Assembly (NCBI GenBank): GCA_030673645.1
Contig: DAOVIO010000079.1
Coordinates: 1 to 17,969, forward strand
Direction of reading: 5' to 3'
Source of the DNA: JAGLSB01 sp023135955
Lineage (GTDB): Bacteria; Bacteroidota; Bacteroidia; Bacteroidales; GCA-2748055
DNA length: 17,969 nucleotides
The notes below the pieces were generated by a model, which saw only the letters and a list, made by a program, of their open reading frames with translations, was not told where the DNA came from and searched no databases. Shown here piece after piece: positions 7,778 through 14,173 of this stretch. Position 1 is the first letter of the stretch, and each line of letters begins with the position of its first letter. Position numbers and translations under genes: made by a program.

Positions 7778-9115
7778 TTATAATTCAGGATTTATAATAG
7801 GAATTTTCTCAATAGGATATACATTAGTGTTTTCCTGAGAAGTAAAAAGGTTATAATCAGGCCATTCCTTTACTCTGTAGCTGGCAGCAAAAATTGTACG
7901 GGACAATTTATTATGAATGCGTGTCCTTTTATAAGATGATGTATTTAGAAGTACAACCCAATTTAATCCATTTTCCATTCTTAAAACAAAGGTACTGGTT
8001 CCTGAAAATGTTCCTGTTCTCCACCAAGTCCCATGCTGATCAGCACCTCTCCATCCGTAAAGACCTTTTCCTGCCAATTTTGGATTGGACATGGTATATA
8101 CACTTGTTGAATCAAGAAAATCAGGAATATTATTAAATCCATCTATAGAACAAATAAATTTCGCAAATTCGGGTGAAGAAGCCAACCAACCACCAGCTGC
8201 ACCAATAAGAGGTATATTGTTTCCGCCATAAGACTTTGGAACCATGCGTCCTGATCCATCAAAAGCCAGACTTTGTGAAGATCCAGCTGGTTCGTAATAT
8301 CTAACCTCGTTTGGGAATTTTTCATAATATAAACTCTTACCTATATGCATATCATTAATTCCCATAGGTTTCATTACATTCATGACGACATAATCCTCGT
8401 AAGCTACTCCAGACTTTTTTTCAATAATTTTTCCAAGTATAGCATATCCCAGATTCGAATATGAATATACAGTACCAGGCTTATAATATAGTTTTTTCTT
8501 TAATTCATAAATTATTAATTTATCTGTGTCGTCTTCCTCTGATCCACGCATCCTTTTATTTATTATATCAGAATTGAAGAGTGGATCGCCGTTTCTCCTT
8601 GACCATCCGGCAGTATGATTTAACAGCTGCTTAACTCTAATATCCTCATAACGCTTGTCTTGATAATTAGAATAGATTTCGTCATTCAATATACCCTCAT
8701 GGCCGAAAACTTTATCATCCAGAGAGATTATATCGTTTTCCACCATATGCATAATAGCTACAGCTGTAATCAACTTAGAGACACTTGCAAGACGGAATAA
8801 ATGTCCGGGCTGAACTTCCTGTCCGGTTTCTTTATTTGCCATACCAAATCCTTTGGAATAAATTAAGTTCTCATTTTTCGTAATAGCTACCGAAGCGCCT
8901 TTTATATTATAACGCTTAATAAATGATTCAAATAATTTATCAATATAAACAGCCTGTTCAAATTGAGTATCACTATTTTCAAGATTCAATGCAAAAGAAA
9001 TGTTCTCATCATTAATCACAGAATTTCTGCTTGTCTTATCAGAAAAACTAATAGCAATCTCTCCAAAGAAAAAAAGGACTATAAGTCCAATAAATATGAA
9101 GATCTTTCCCTTCAT
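7778..9115 (-). CDS. Exported serine hydrolase of the class C beta-lactamase / penicillin-binding-protein fold
   Basis: A 445-residue serine hydrolase of the 'beta-lactamase-related' group, which includes AmpC, EstB-type esterases and D-amino-acid peptidases. Residues 4-24 are a hydrophobic signal or anchor without a lipobox Cys, so the enzyme acts in the periplasm, free or anchored. The nucleophile motif SxxK is S111-V-S-K114 in FRLASVSKLITAVA. The second motif YxN is Y219-S-N221 in VYSYSNLGYAILG. The third, KTG-like motif is WWRTGTFSGTSTF (R366-T-G368). 'LLNHTAGW' and 'AAGGWLASSPEFAKFI' are also family signatures. All catalytic motifs are present, so the enzyme should be active. The substrate cannot be told; true beta-lactamase activity is not implied. 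The next gene downstream (two-lobed unknown) has its own candidate promoter. Confidence 0.9.
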   Translation of the reverse strand: MKGKIFIFIGLIVLFFFGEIAISFSDKTSRNSVINDENISFALNLENSDTQFEQAVYIDKLFESFIKRYNIKGASVAITKNENLIYSKGFGMANKETGQEVQPGHLFRLASVSKLITAVAIMHMVENDIISLDDKVFGHEGILNDEIYSNYQDKRYEDIRVKQLLNHTAGWSRRNGDPLFNSDIINKRMRGSEEDDTDKLIIYELKKKLYYKPGTVYSYSNLGYAILGKIIEKKSGVAYEDYVVMNVMKPMGINDMHIGKSLYYEKFPNEVRYYEPAGSSQSLAFDGSGRMVPKSYGGNNIPLIGAAGGWLASSPEFAKFICSIDGFNNIPDFLDSTSVYTMSNPKLAGKGLYGWRGADQHGTWWRTGTFSGTSTFVLRMENGLNWVVLLNTSSYKRTRIHNKLSRTIFAASYRVKEWPDYNLFTSQENTNVYPIEKIPIINPEL

Positions 9116-9150
9116 GTATCTTTATTTAGAATAAATTTAACTTATCGCCG

Positions 9151-9158
9151 CAAAAGTA
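9151..9158 (-). promoter_or_regulatory. Candidate -7 box for the serine hydrolase gene
   Basis: TACTTTTG on the minus strand matches the Bacteroidota -7 box TAnnTTTG exactly and lies 35 nt before the ATG at 9115. A matching TTG about 20 nt upstream is not seen (TTTA instead), so support is partial. Confidence 0.4.
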
Positions 9159-9414
9159 AACTAATATTTGTATTCATTAAAATAAAGATGCTAACGAAAA
9201 AAGGCAGATATTAACAACATGCCCCTATCTCACTGATTAAATGATTTTTACAGCACTAATTAGATTTGATCTTTCAATGTAATTAGCTCTTATAAAGATT
9301 AGCTTTGCATGTGAAAAAATAAAGATTATACATAGTATTTATGACATTAGTCCATAAAAAATTACATTTAATCAAATATGAGATAAACTGGGATGGAAAT
9401 TATAAATTGGAAGG
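9159..9414. other. AT-rich intergenic stretch, no feature seen
   Basis: No open frame of gene quality, tRNA or clear hairpin was found. The word ATTAGCT occurs twice near 9283-9305, which may be chance. Confidence 0.5.
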
Positions 9415-9875
9415 GATAAAAAACAAAAATGGGAACTATTCTGATCGAGTAGTTCCCATTCCATTCTTTAGATACCGTAGTTTCTAAACAACGCCAAGTT
9501 ATTGTTTATGACCGATTATTTTCACACTAGGTGCTACGATAACCTCTCTCCCATTCATACCGTTTAACCGGCTGTTACTGAAAGAATCACAAAAGCCACT
9601 GCATGAATTCAGGTCTTACGATCTTAGTTCATTCAGCTTGGGTGATTGAATTCCCGTTAAGGTTTTCTTTCGTTCCCAGGTCTTTGTGCCAGTCATTCAA
9701 AGATCGTCGTAAACGACTTTCCCTTAGATACCGGATAATCCAGAGATAAATCTCTTTCTTACTTGCTACGGGACAGGGATTAATTCTTTCGAACTTTTCT
9801 CCTTAGACTCAGATTCCCGTTCCGAAGAACGTTTCACTTTGTTATCACCGTGGCAGTCTTTTATCGCTCACTTGG
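9415..9875 (-). ncRNA. Candidate large structured non-coding RNA (about 460 nt), family unknown
   Basis: This block is less AT-rich than its flanks, has stop codons in all frames, and carries many local helices. In window coordinates these are: 9818-9822 with 9827-9831, closed by a UUCG tetraloop in the RNA; an enclosing stem AGACT/AGTCT (9805-9809 with 9855-9859); 9742-9746 with 9751-9755; 9706-9709 with 9714-9717; 9485-9491 with 9512-9518; and long-range pairs 9605-9611 with 9647-9653 and 9618-9625 with 9700-9707. The RNA is bounded on the minus strand by an exact TAnnTTTG box (9888-9881) and a strong terminator (9459-9418). The 5' end is put about 6 nt after the -7 box. Signatures of RNase P RNA, tmRNA, 6S RNA, SRP RNA and group II intron domain V were looked for by eye and not found. 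No reverse transcriptase, transposase or nuclease gene is adjacent. Confidence 0.62.
9418..9459 (-). terminator. Rho-independent terminator of the large ncRNA
   Basis: On the minus strand a 10-bp perfect stem (ATGGGAACTA / TAGTTCCCAT, 9458-9449 with 9437-9428) plus one A-T closing pair, an 11-nt loop, and then the tract TTTTTGTTTTTT. On the plus strand no U-tract follows, so the direction is clear. Confidence 0.85.
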
Positions 9876-9880
9876 TCTAA

Positions 9881-9911
9881 CAAATATATATCAGGACTCC
9901 TTTTCACACAA
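9881..9911 (-). promoter_or_regulatory. Candidate promoter of the large ncRNA
   Basis: Minus-strand TTG (9911-9909), 20-nt spacer, TATATTTG (9888-9881), an exact match to the Bacteroidota -7 form TAnnTTTG. Transcription would start near 9875, at the edge of the structured block. Confidence 0.55.
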
Positions 9912-10099
9912 GAAAAAGTAAGTTTAGAAATGAACAAGATTTCAAGATAGTTTACTAACAATTTGTGAATAAACCATGTATAGCTTCTAGCGCAAAACTT
10001 ATAGTCAAAAAAAAGCTATGATTTCTTTAGTTTATTAACAATTAAATCATTCGGAAAATTGAATTTGGAAAATTTCTTTTGATTTTTTTAAGTTCCTGG
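9912..10099. other. AT-rich spacer between ncRNA promoter and hairpins, nothing identified
   Basis: A/T-rich sequence with no gene-quality frame. It could hold upstream elements of the ncRNA promoter, but no repeated motif is visible. Confidence 0.4.
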
Positions 10100-10134
10100 C
10101 CAGGGTTTATCCATAAAATACGGATAAAGTCTGG
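10100..10134. other. Stem-loop (possible weak terminator)
   Basis: CCAG-GG-TTTATCC, a 9-nt loop, then GGATAAA-GT-CTGG: 4 plus 7 bp with a 2x2 internal loop. Neither strand has a proper U-tract after it (plus: TTAAATTTTAG). Role unknown. Confidence 0.35.
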
Positions 10135-10150
10135 TTAAATTTTAGAAAAC

Positions 10151-10261
10151 AAAAAAAGAGGTTCAGACTCTCGAAGATGCATCGGACAGATGCGAGTCTG
10201 ATTAGAACCTAATAACCAAAAATAACTAAACCTAAACTACGAGTGGATAGTCTGAACCTCT
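10151..10261 (-). ncRNA. Small hairpin RNA or SRAP-gene terminator with two competing 5' arms
   Basis: On the minus strand a 3' arm AGTCTGAACCTCT (10169-10157) is followed by seven Ts, a typical intrinsic terminator. It can pair with a near 5' arm, AGGTTC-TAAT-CAGACTC (10210-10194, 13 bp with a 4-nt bulge), inside which GCATC/GATGC (10193-10189 with 10183-10179) forms a second stem. It can also pair perfectly over 13 bp with a far arm (10261-10249). In the far fold, CTCG/CGAG can stack inside, giving a closed RNA of about 105 nt whose 5' and 3' ends are paired. It lies 143 nt after the SRAP stop, so it could be that gene's 3' UTR terminator or an independent small RNA. A TATTATTG box just before the far arm is one mismatch from TAnnTTTG. 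Confidence 0.6.
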
Positions 10262-10404
10262 CAATAATAACATGAAGTTACAATATTTGTTTCGATTCCT
10301 AAATTTGGAATAACCTATTCTAAGTTCTATAGTATTTAATTTACAATGATCTAGGCCTGTTTTAGAGCCTTTCAATGCATCAATCAAAATAAGATCTAAA
10401 TAAA

Positions 10405-11145
10405 TCAAAAGAAGTTAGTTTCAAATAAGTCTCCAGAATGATAATCGCTAACAGGATTCAATATTTCTGGGTCAAGAGGATCTTTATGCTTTAGAAAGAG
10501 TTGCTTATTTACAGGATAAGCCTCTAGCTCAGTTTCATCTATTGGTTTGAGAAAATCTTTTACTTGCTTTTTTGAAATATTTTCATCAATAAATTCTCTC
10601 TCAGCCTCCCTTTCAAGAATAACTGGCATTCTTTTTTTAGTATTATGAATCTTTTCTAAGAGAGGATTTGCCTTTGTGGTAATAATGGTGACAGTTTCGA
10701 TTAAATGATTATTCTTCGGCTGCAACCATTTCTCATATAATCCAGCAAATGCAAAGGCCTCGTTATCCTTTCTTTTTATATAGTAAGGTATTTTATACTT
10801 TCCCTGAGTGTGCCATTCAAAAAATCCATGAGCGAGCACAAGACATCGTTTATAATTTGCTGCGGCTCTGAATGAAGACTTCTCAAAAATTGATTCTGCT
10901 CTTGCATTATATGTTGAATTACTTATTTTATCGGCAGTTGATTGATCTTTTACCCAGGAAGGTATGAGCCCCCACTGATAATTCTGAATTATTTCACGGA
11001 ACTCCGAAGTAATAACAGGAATATAAGGTTTTAAGAAGGCCGAAAATACATTTGCCTGCATATAGCGAGGATCCACTATCATTGGAACGTTAAACCTCTT
11101 ATGTAGTTCCTTCCTGCTTAAATTTATTTCAACATAATAGCACAT
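10405..11145 (-). CDS. SRAP-domain abasic-site processing protein (YedK/HMCES family)
   Basis: SRAP proteins crosslink through Cys2 to abasic sites in single-stranded DNA and shield them at damaged forks. They are often found with SOS mutagenesis genes, hence the name SOS response-associated peptidase. The 246-residue protein has all family residues: Cys2 directly after the initiator Met, Asn80 and Glu84 in YNARAES, Glu110 in AHGFFEW, and His167 in IHNTKKRMPVIL. Cys2 must be exposed, which fixes the start at 11145. The region just before the ATG is an 8-nt tandem array (11145-11200), so the 5' leader is repetitive. The gene is divergent from the LON-domain gene. With the LexA-like repressor and two polymerases nearby, it belongs to a DNA-damage cluster. 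No copy of the GATTA dyad seen at 12773-12811 lies upstream. Confidence 0.95.
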   Translation of the reverse strand: MCYYVEINLSRKELHKRFNVPMIVDPRYMQANVFSAFLKPYIPVITSEFREIIQNYQWGLIPSWVKDQSTADKISNSTYNARAESIFEKSSFRAAANYKRCLVLAHGFFEWHTQGKYKIPYYIKRKDNEAFAFAGLYEKWLQPKNNHLIETVTIITTKANPLLEKIHNTKKRMPVILEREAEREFIDENISKKQVKDFLKPIDETELEAYPVNKQLFLKHKDPLDPEILNPVSDYHSGDLFETNFF

Positions 11146-11200
11146 GGTGGTGTGGTTATGTGGTTATGTGGTTATGTGGTTATGAAGTTATGAAGTTATG
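11145..11200. repeat. 8-nt tandem array abutting the SRAP start codon
   Basis: Four perfect copies of TGGTTATG (11153-11184), two variant copies AAGTTATG (11185-11200) and a degenerate copy at 11145-11152 that overlaps the start codon. On the SRAP strand the array reads as CATAACCA units ending at the ATG, so it forms the ribosome-binding region. Copy number could change by slippage and alter spacing in the 124-nt divergent promoter region. Confidence 0.85.
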
Positions 11201-11269
11201 AAAGATAGTTTAAATGGCCAATTGCTAAACAAAATAAAAAATCAATTGTTTAAGGGTAAAATATGCTGA

Positions 11270-11875
11270 ATGACAAATAGCAAACTTAGAAATATTCCAT
11301 TATTTCCATTAAATGTCTGTCTTTTACCAGGTGAAGATCTTCCTTTAAAGATATTTGAGCCCAGGTACAAACAATTAATTAACGATTCCAAAGGGGCTAA
11401 TTCTACATTTGGGATTCCATTTGTTCTTGGTAATAAAATGCAAAGTTACGGGACTGAAGTTAAAATAAATAAGATCATCGCCAGAAATTCACATGGTGAA
11501 ATGGTAATTATGGTAGAAGGTATTACAAATTTTAAACTAATTGAATTTAATAAATCTTTCAACGATAAACTTTACTCAGGTGGAATGATTAAAGAAACTA
11601 AGCCGAGCGGTGAGATTATGGACAAAGAATTAATGAAAAGAATCATTAATTACGTTGAAACAATGAATACTGATTTCCTTTCTGATATTGATGCTAAACT
11701 CCTAAGACCAGATGACATTGCAAAAGCTTTAAATTTAAATTCCGACGAAAAATTCCTATTTATTAGTACTAAATCGCAAGAAGAGAAAGAAAATTTTATC
11801 AGGTTCAATATAGATACTCTTTATAAGTTAGCTGAGCAGGAAATACTTTTAAATAAGGATTATTCGCGAAATTGA
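11270..11875 (+). CDS. Stand-alone LON N-terminal (substrate-binding) domain protein
   Basis: The 201 residues match the N-terminal domain of Lon protease, here without the AAA+ and protease parts. The opening RNIPLFPLNVCLLPGEDLPLKIFEPRYKQLINDS (7-41) is the family signature. FGIPFV, a beta-rich block with TEVKINKIIARNSHGEMVIMVEGITNFKL, and a helical C-terminal part (about 115-201) follow. Such proteins are cytoplasmic and probably bind proteins or peptides; the precise role is unknown. The start at 11270 is the first ATG giving the signature; an out-of-frame ATG precedes it by 7 nt. No Shine-Dalgarno is visible. The gene ends 5 nt from the stop of the convergent LexA-like repressor, so their transcripts must overlap or share a terminator region. 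Confidence 0.88.
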   Translation: MTNSKLRNIPLFPLNVCLLPGEDLPLKIFEPRYKQLINDSKGANSTFGIPFVLGNKMQSYGTEVKINKIIARNSHGEMVIMVEGITNFKLIEFNKSFNDKLYSGGMIKETKPSGEIMDKELMKRIINYVETMNTDFLSDIDAKLLRPDDIAKALNLNSDEKFLFISTKSQEEKENFIRFNIDTLYKLAEQEILLNKDYSRN

Positions 11876-11880
11876 TTTGA

Positions 11881-12681
11881 TTATTTCTTTATTCGTGATT
11901 TAATAATATCCATTTCCTTCTTAATATTGGCTACTGTTTTAGTTAAGCTTGACTGCGGAACAAATGGCTCGGGGATATCTGAACTTATATAATGTGTGAA
12001 TTTCCATATTTCCCTTATATCTTTAACCTCCACATCAAAAGGTTCATAAATCGGATTGAGAGAAAAAAGAGACAGTATCCCTTCTTCGGCTATTTTATTC
12101 TCAACAACTTTAAATACAATACCCTCATTTAAGGTCAGTATTACACAAGCATCACCATTTTTCACTTCTCTCCAATCCTGAATAAACTCACCCGTAACCC
12201 AAGATTTATCGGGGATAGGTAACATTGAATCTCCATTTAGCTGAAAAGTTCTGTATTTTTTGTTGTTAGAAAGGAATGGGAGACTGAAAACAGGGAGTTC
12301 TCCAATAAATTCAGGGTCGGCAAAGCCATTCGTATATCCGGCTTTGGCCTTTTCATTTACTATTTCAATATTCTCCTCGTTCTCATTATTTACCGTTGTT
12401 GCCAGAACCCTCAATTTGCTGCCCGATATAAAAACATCCTGACCATGTTCAAGCTGATAAACCTGACTTTCGTCAAGCATCGACAAATCTACTTTCAAAA
12501 GCGTATCAATAGCAATTCCAAAGTAATCAGAGAATTTCAGGAGAACATCCAGACCAGGTTCGGCTACCTTGTTCTCATAACCACTCAAAGTGGATCTCTT
12601 CATATCAAGAGCAAAAGCCAATCCATCTTGAGTCTTTCCTCTTCTTTTCCTTAAGATTCTGATGTTAGAATTGAAATACAT
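11881..12681 (-). CDS. LexA-like XRE/S24 self-cleaving repressor
   Basis: A 266-residue regulator from the ATG at 12681. An upstream in-frame ATG at 12723 would add 14 residues unlike any HTH start and is rejected. Residues 5-62 are an XRE-type helix-turn-helix (ILRKRRGKTQDGLAFALDM, then KRSTLSGYENKVAEPGLDVL). Residues 112-118 (AKAGYTN) hold the probable Ala114-Gly115 cleavage site. Residues 129-230 are the S24 peptidase fold, with nucleophile Ser152 in LNGDSM and general base Lys191 in GIVFKVVE. In this family RecA filaments trigger autocleavage and release the target genes. It is divergent from the Y-family polymerase and DnaE genes, and two dyads lie between them (12773-12811), so it most likely represses that operon and itself. 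A phage CI-type repressor is the alternative, but no phage genes are present. Confidence 0.9.
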   Translation of the reverse strand: MYFNSNIRILRKRRGKTQDGLAFALDMKRSTLSGYENKVAEPGLDVLLKFSDYFGIAIDTLLKVDLSMLDESQVYQLEHGQDVFISGSKLRVLATTVNNENEENIEIVNEKAKAGYTNGFADPEFIGELPVFSLPFLSNNKKYRTFQLNGDSMLPIPDKSWVTGEFIQDWREVKNGDACVILTLNEGIVFKVVENKIAEEGILSLFSLNPIYEPFDVEVKDIREIWKFTHYISSDIPEPFVPQSSLTKTVANIKKEMDIIKSRIKK

Positions 12682-12731
12682 AATGTTACATATTTGGATC
12701 AGAACAAATTCCCGCACTACCAATAAATAAG

Positions 12732-12811
12732 GATTATTTTCTGATTATAAAGTTTGTTATTTAATGAATAATGATTATATTATAATCGTAATTATGATTA
12801 GTTTCTAATCA
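12732..12811. promoter_or_regulatory. Candidate operators: two GATTA-N5-TAATC dyads plus extra half-sites
   Basis: Dyad 1 is GATTATATTATAATC (12773-12787), a perfect 15-bp palindrome. Dyad 2 is TGATTAGTTTCTAATCA (12795-12811), perfect over 17 bp. Both have the form GATTA-N5-TAATC and their centres are 23 bp apart. Single GATTAT half-sites occur at 12732-12737 and 12743-12748. The cluster is in the divergent region between the self-cleaving repressor and the Y-family polymerase, the expected place for its operators. No exact TAnnTTTG box was found close by; TAGTGTTTG (12842-12850) has one extra base. Confidence 0.6.
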
Positions 12812-12848
12812 AATATAGGTAATTAAAATGTTATATACAAATAGTGTT

Positions 12849-12939
12849 TGGTGTGCTGATTCGGTTATTTCGGCTTATTTCGGCTTATTTCGACTTCGCT
12901 CAATAACCGAAAACACTCAATAACCGAATCAGCACACCA
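12849..12939. repeat. Palindromic repeat element with 21-bp inverted ends (MITE/REP-like)
   Basis: The left end, beginning TGGTGTGCTGATTCGG (12849-12869), is the perfect reverse complement of 12919-12939. The 49-nt middle holds 10-nt units of CGGCTTATTT (12871-12890) and a further AATAACCGAA copy (12902-12911) that repeats part of the right arm. It sits between the candidate operators and the polymerase start, so it is probably in the 5' UTR, where it could fold into a strong stem. No target-site duplication was recognised. Confidence 0.75.
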
Positions 12940-12962
12940 GCACATTAGCACACCAGCACACC
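12931..12962. repeat. 8-nt tandem array next to the polymerase start codon
   Basis: Four units of AGCACACC, the second reading AGCACATT, run from the right arm of the inverted repeat to 9 nt before the ATG at 12972. The same unit occurs at 1-17. This places repeat sequence where a ribosome-binding site would be. Confidence 0.8.
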
Positions 12963-12971
12963 TTATTACAA

Positions 12972-14144
12972 ATGAACAGAACAATAGCACATATGGACTT
13001 GGATACTTTTTTTGTATCCGTAGAACGGCTGATAAACAGCAAACTGATAGGGAAACCTATAATTATTGGAGGTACTTCCAATCGTGGGGTGGTTTCCAGT
13101 TGCAGTTATGAGGCACGTAGATATGGTATCCATTCTGCCATGCCTATGAGAATGGCTTTAAATCTGTGCAACGATGTTATTGTAGTTCGCGGCGACATGG
13201 AACAATACTCACGTTATTCGCACATGGTTACAGACGTTATTGCTGAAAGCGCTCCTGTTTATGAAAAAGCTTCTATTGATGAGCATTACATAGATATCAC
13301 AGGAATGGATCGTTTTTTCGGAAGTCTTAAATGGACTCACGAACTAAGGGAAAGAATAATACATGAAACAGGACTCCCTATTTCTTTTGGTCTATCTGTA
13401 AATAAAACTGTAAGTAAAATTGCTACCGGTGAAGCAAAACCCAATGGAGAAAAACAGGTTGAATCTACATTGGTACAAGATTTTCTCTCTCCATTATCAA
13501 TTCGTAAGATTCCTATGATTGGTAAACAGACTTTTCATCTCCTGCGATCTATGGGAATCGTTACAATCGACACCCTGAGACAGATCCCACCTGAAATGAT
13601 GGGAAAACTGCTCGGGAAAAATGGATCCGTAATATGGAAACGGGCAAACGGTATCGATCATAGTCCGGTAATATCCTACTCCGAACGGAAATCCATAAGC
13701 ACGGAGCGAACCTTCGACAAAGATACCGCCGATGTTACTTACCTTAAGGAACTTCTGGTTGGTATGCTTGAGAAAATTTCTTATGAATTAAGAAAAAAGC
13801 AGAAACTAACCTCCTGCATTACAGTAAAAATACGCTATTCAAATTTTGATACCCATAGTCTTCAGAAACGAATTCAATATACTTCTCTCGATCATGTTCT
13901 GATACCCATAGCCAAAGAACTCTTCGATAAACTCTACACCAGAAGAATGCTGATAAGACTGATCGGAGTAAAATTTAGTCACCTGGTACAAGGGGTACAA
14001 CAACTCAACATGTTCGAAGATACATCGGAGATGATAAATCTATACCTGACCATGGATAAATTAAGAAATCGCTATGGGAGGAAGGCGATAGGACGAGCCA
14101 TGGTTTATTGTAAGGACGCGCCACGTGGCGCGTCCCCACAATAA
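12972..14144 (+). CDS. Y-family DNA polymerase (DinB/Pol IV type) of the SOS cassette
   Basis: A translesion polymerase of 390 residues. The palm acids are intact: Asp9 in HMDLDTFF, and Asp103 and Glu104 in ASIDEHYID. Phe14 is the steric-gate position that excludes ribonucleotides. CSYEARRYGIHSAMP (44-58) is the fingers signature, ISFGLSVNKTVSKIAT is the end of the palm, and IRKIPMIGKQTFHLLRSMGI is the thumb HhH region. The little-finger domain runs from about 245 to 345. QLNMF at about 347-351 is a beta-clamp-binding motif. Retained acids separate it from ImuB, which lacks them. The last ten residues (DAPRGASPQ and neighbours) are encoded by a GC-rich palindrome and look added. The gene is the first of an operon with the DnaE gene, divergent from the LexA-like repressor. 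It could replace either ImuB or ordinary Pol IV in this organism. Confidence 0.95.
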   Translation: MNRTIAHMDLDTFFVSVERLINSKLIGKPIIIGGTSNRGVVSSCSYEARRYGIHSAMPMRMALNLCNDVIVVRGDMEQYSRYSHMVTDVIAESAPVYEKASIDEHYIDITGMDRFFGSLKWTHELRERIIHETGLPISFGLSVNKTVSKIATGEAKPNGEKQVESTLVQDFLSPLSIRKIPMIGKQTFHLLRSMGIVTIDTLRQIPPEMMGKLLGKNGSVIWKRANGIDHSPVISYSERKSISTERTFDKDTADVTYLKELLVGMLEKISYELRKKQKLTSCITVKIRYSNFDTHSLQKRIQYTSLDHVLIPIAKELFDKLYTRRMLIRLIGVKFSHLVQGVQQLNMFEDTSEMINLYLTMDKLRNRYGRKAIGRAMVYCKDAPRGASPQ

Positions 14145-14148
14145 ACCA
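14101..14148. repeat. GC-rich palindrome forming the 3' end of the Y-family polymerase gene
   Basis: A perfect 22-bp palindrome (14114-14135; left half GGACGCGCCAC) is flanked by outer arms TGGTTTATTGT (14101-14111) and ACAATAAACCA (14138-14148), separated from it by an aa/cc mismatch. The whole 48-nt unit would fold as one hairpin. It contains the last codons and the TAA of the polymerase gene and lies 25 nt before the DnaE start. No U-tract follows. GC content is far above its neighbours. Confidence 0.85.
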
Positions 14149-14173
14149 GTACATAATAGTTAAGTTTCACTGA

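Noticed and set aside
8143..8325. Alternate minus-strand frame inside the serine hydrolase, considered as a frameshift remnant
   Set aside because: The main frame is continuous with all catalytic motifs; the other frame has no family sequence.
7778..9115. Antibiotic-resistance beta-lactamase
   Set aside because: The broad serine-hydrolase family includes many esterases and peptidases, and nothing here shows beta-lactam hydrolysis.
9415..9875. Known RNA such as RNase P RNA, tmRNA, 6S RNA, SRP RNA or a group II intron
   Set aside because: The RNase P GAGGAAAGTCC core, tmRNA ends and tag, the SRP GGAA-loop motif and intron domain V were not seen by eye. This is not as sure as a covariance-model search.
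11881..12681. Prophage CI repressor and therefore a prophage
   Set aside because: No integrase, structural or lysis genes are in the window; the divergent polymerase genes fit a chromosomal SOS regulator.
12682..12723. Upstream ATG for the LexA-like repressor
   Set aside because: The added 14 residues precede the normal HTH start and look like translated leader.
12931..12962. CRISPR-like array
   Set aside because: Units are 8 nt without spacers and no cas genes are nearby.
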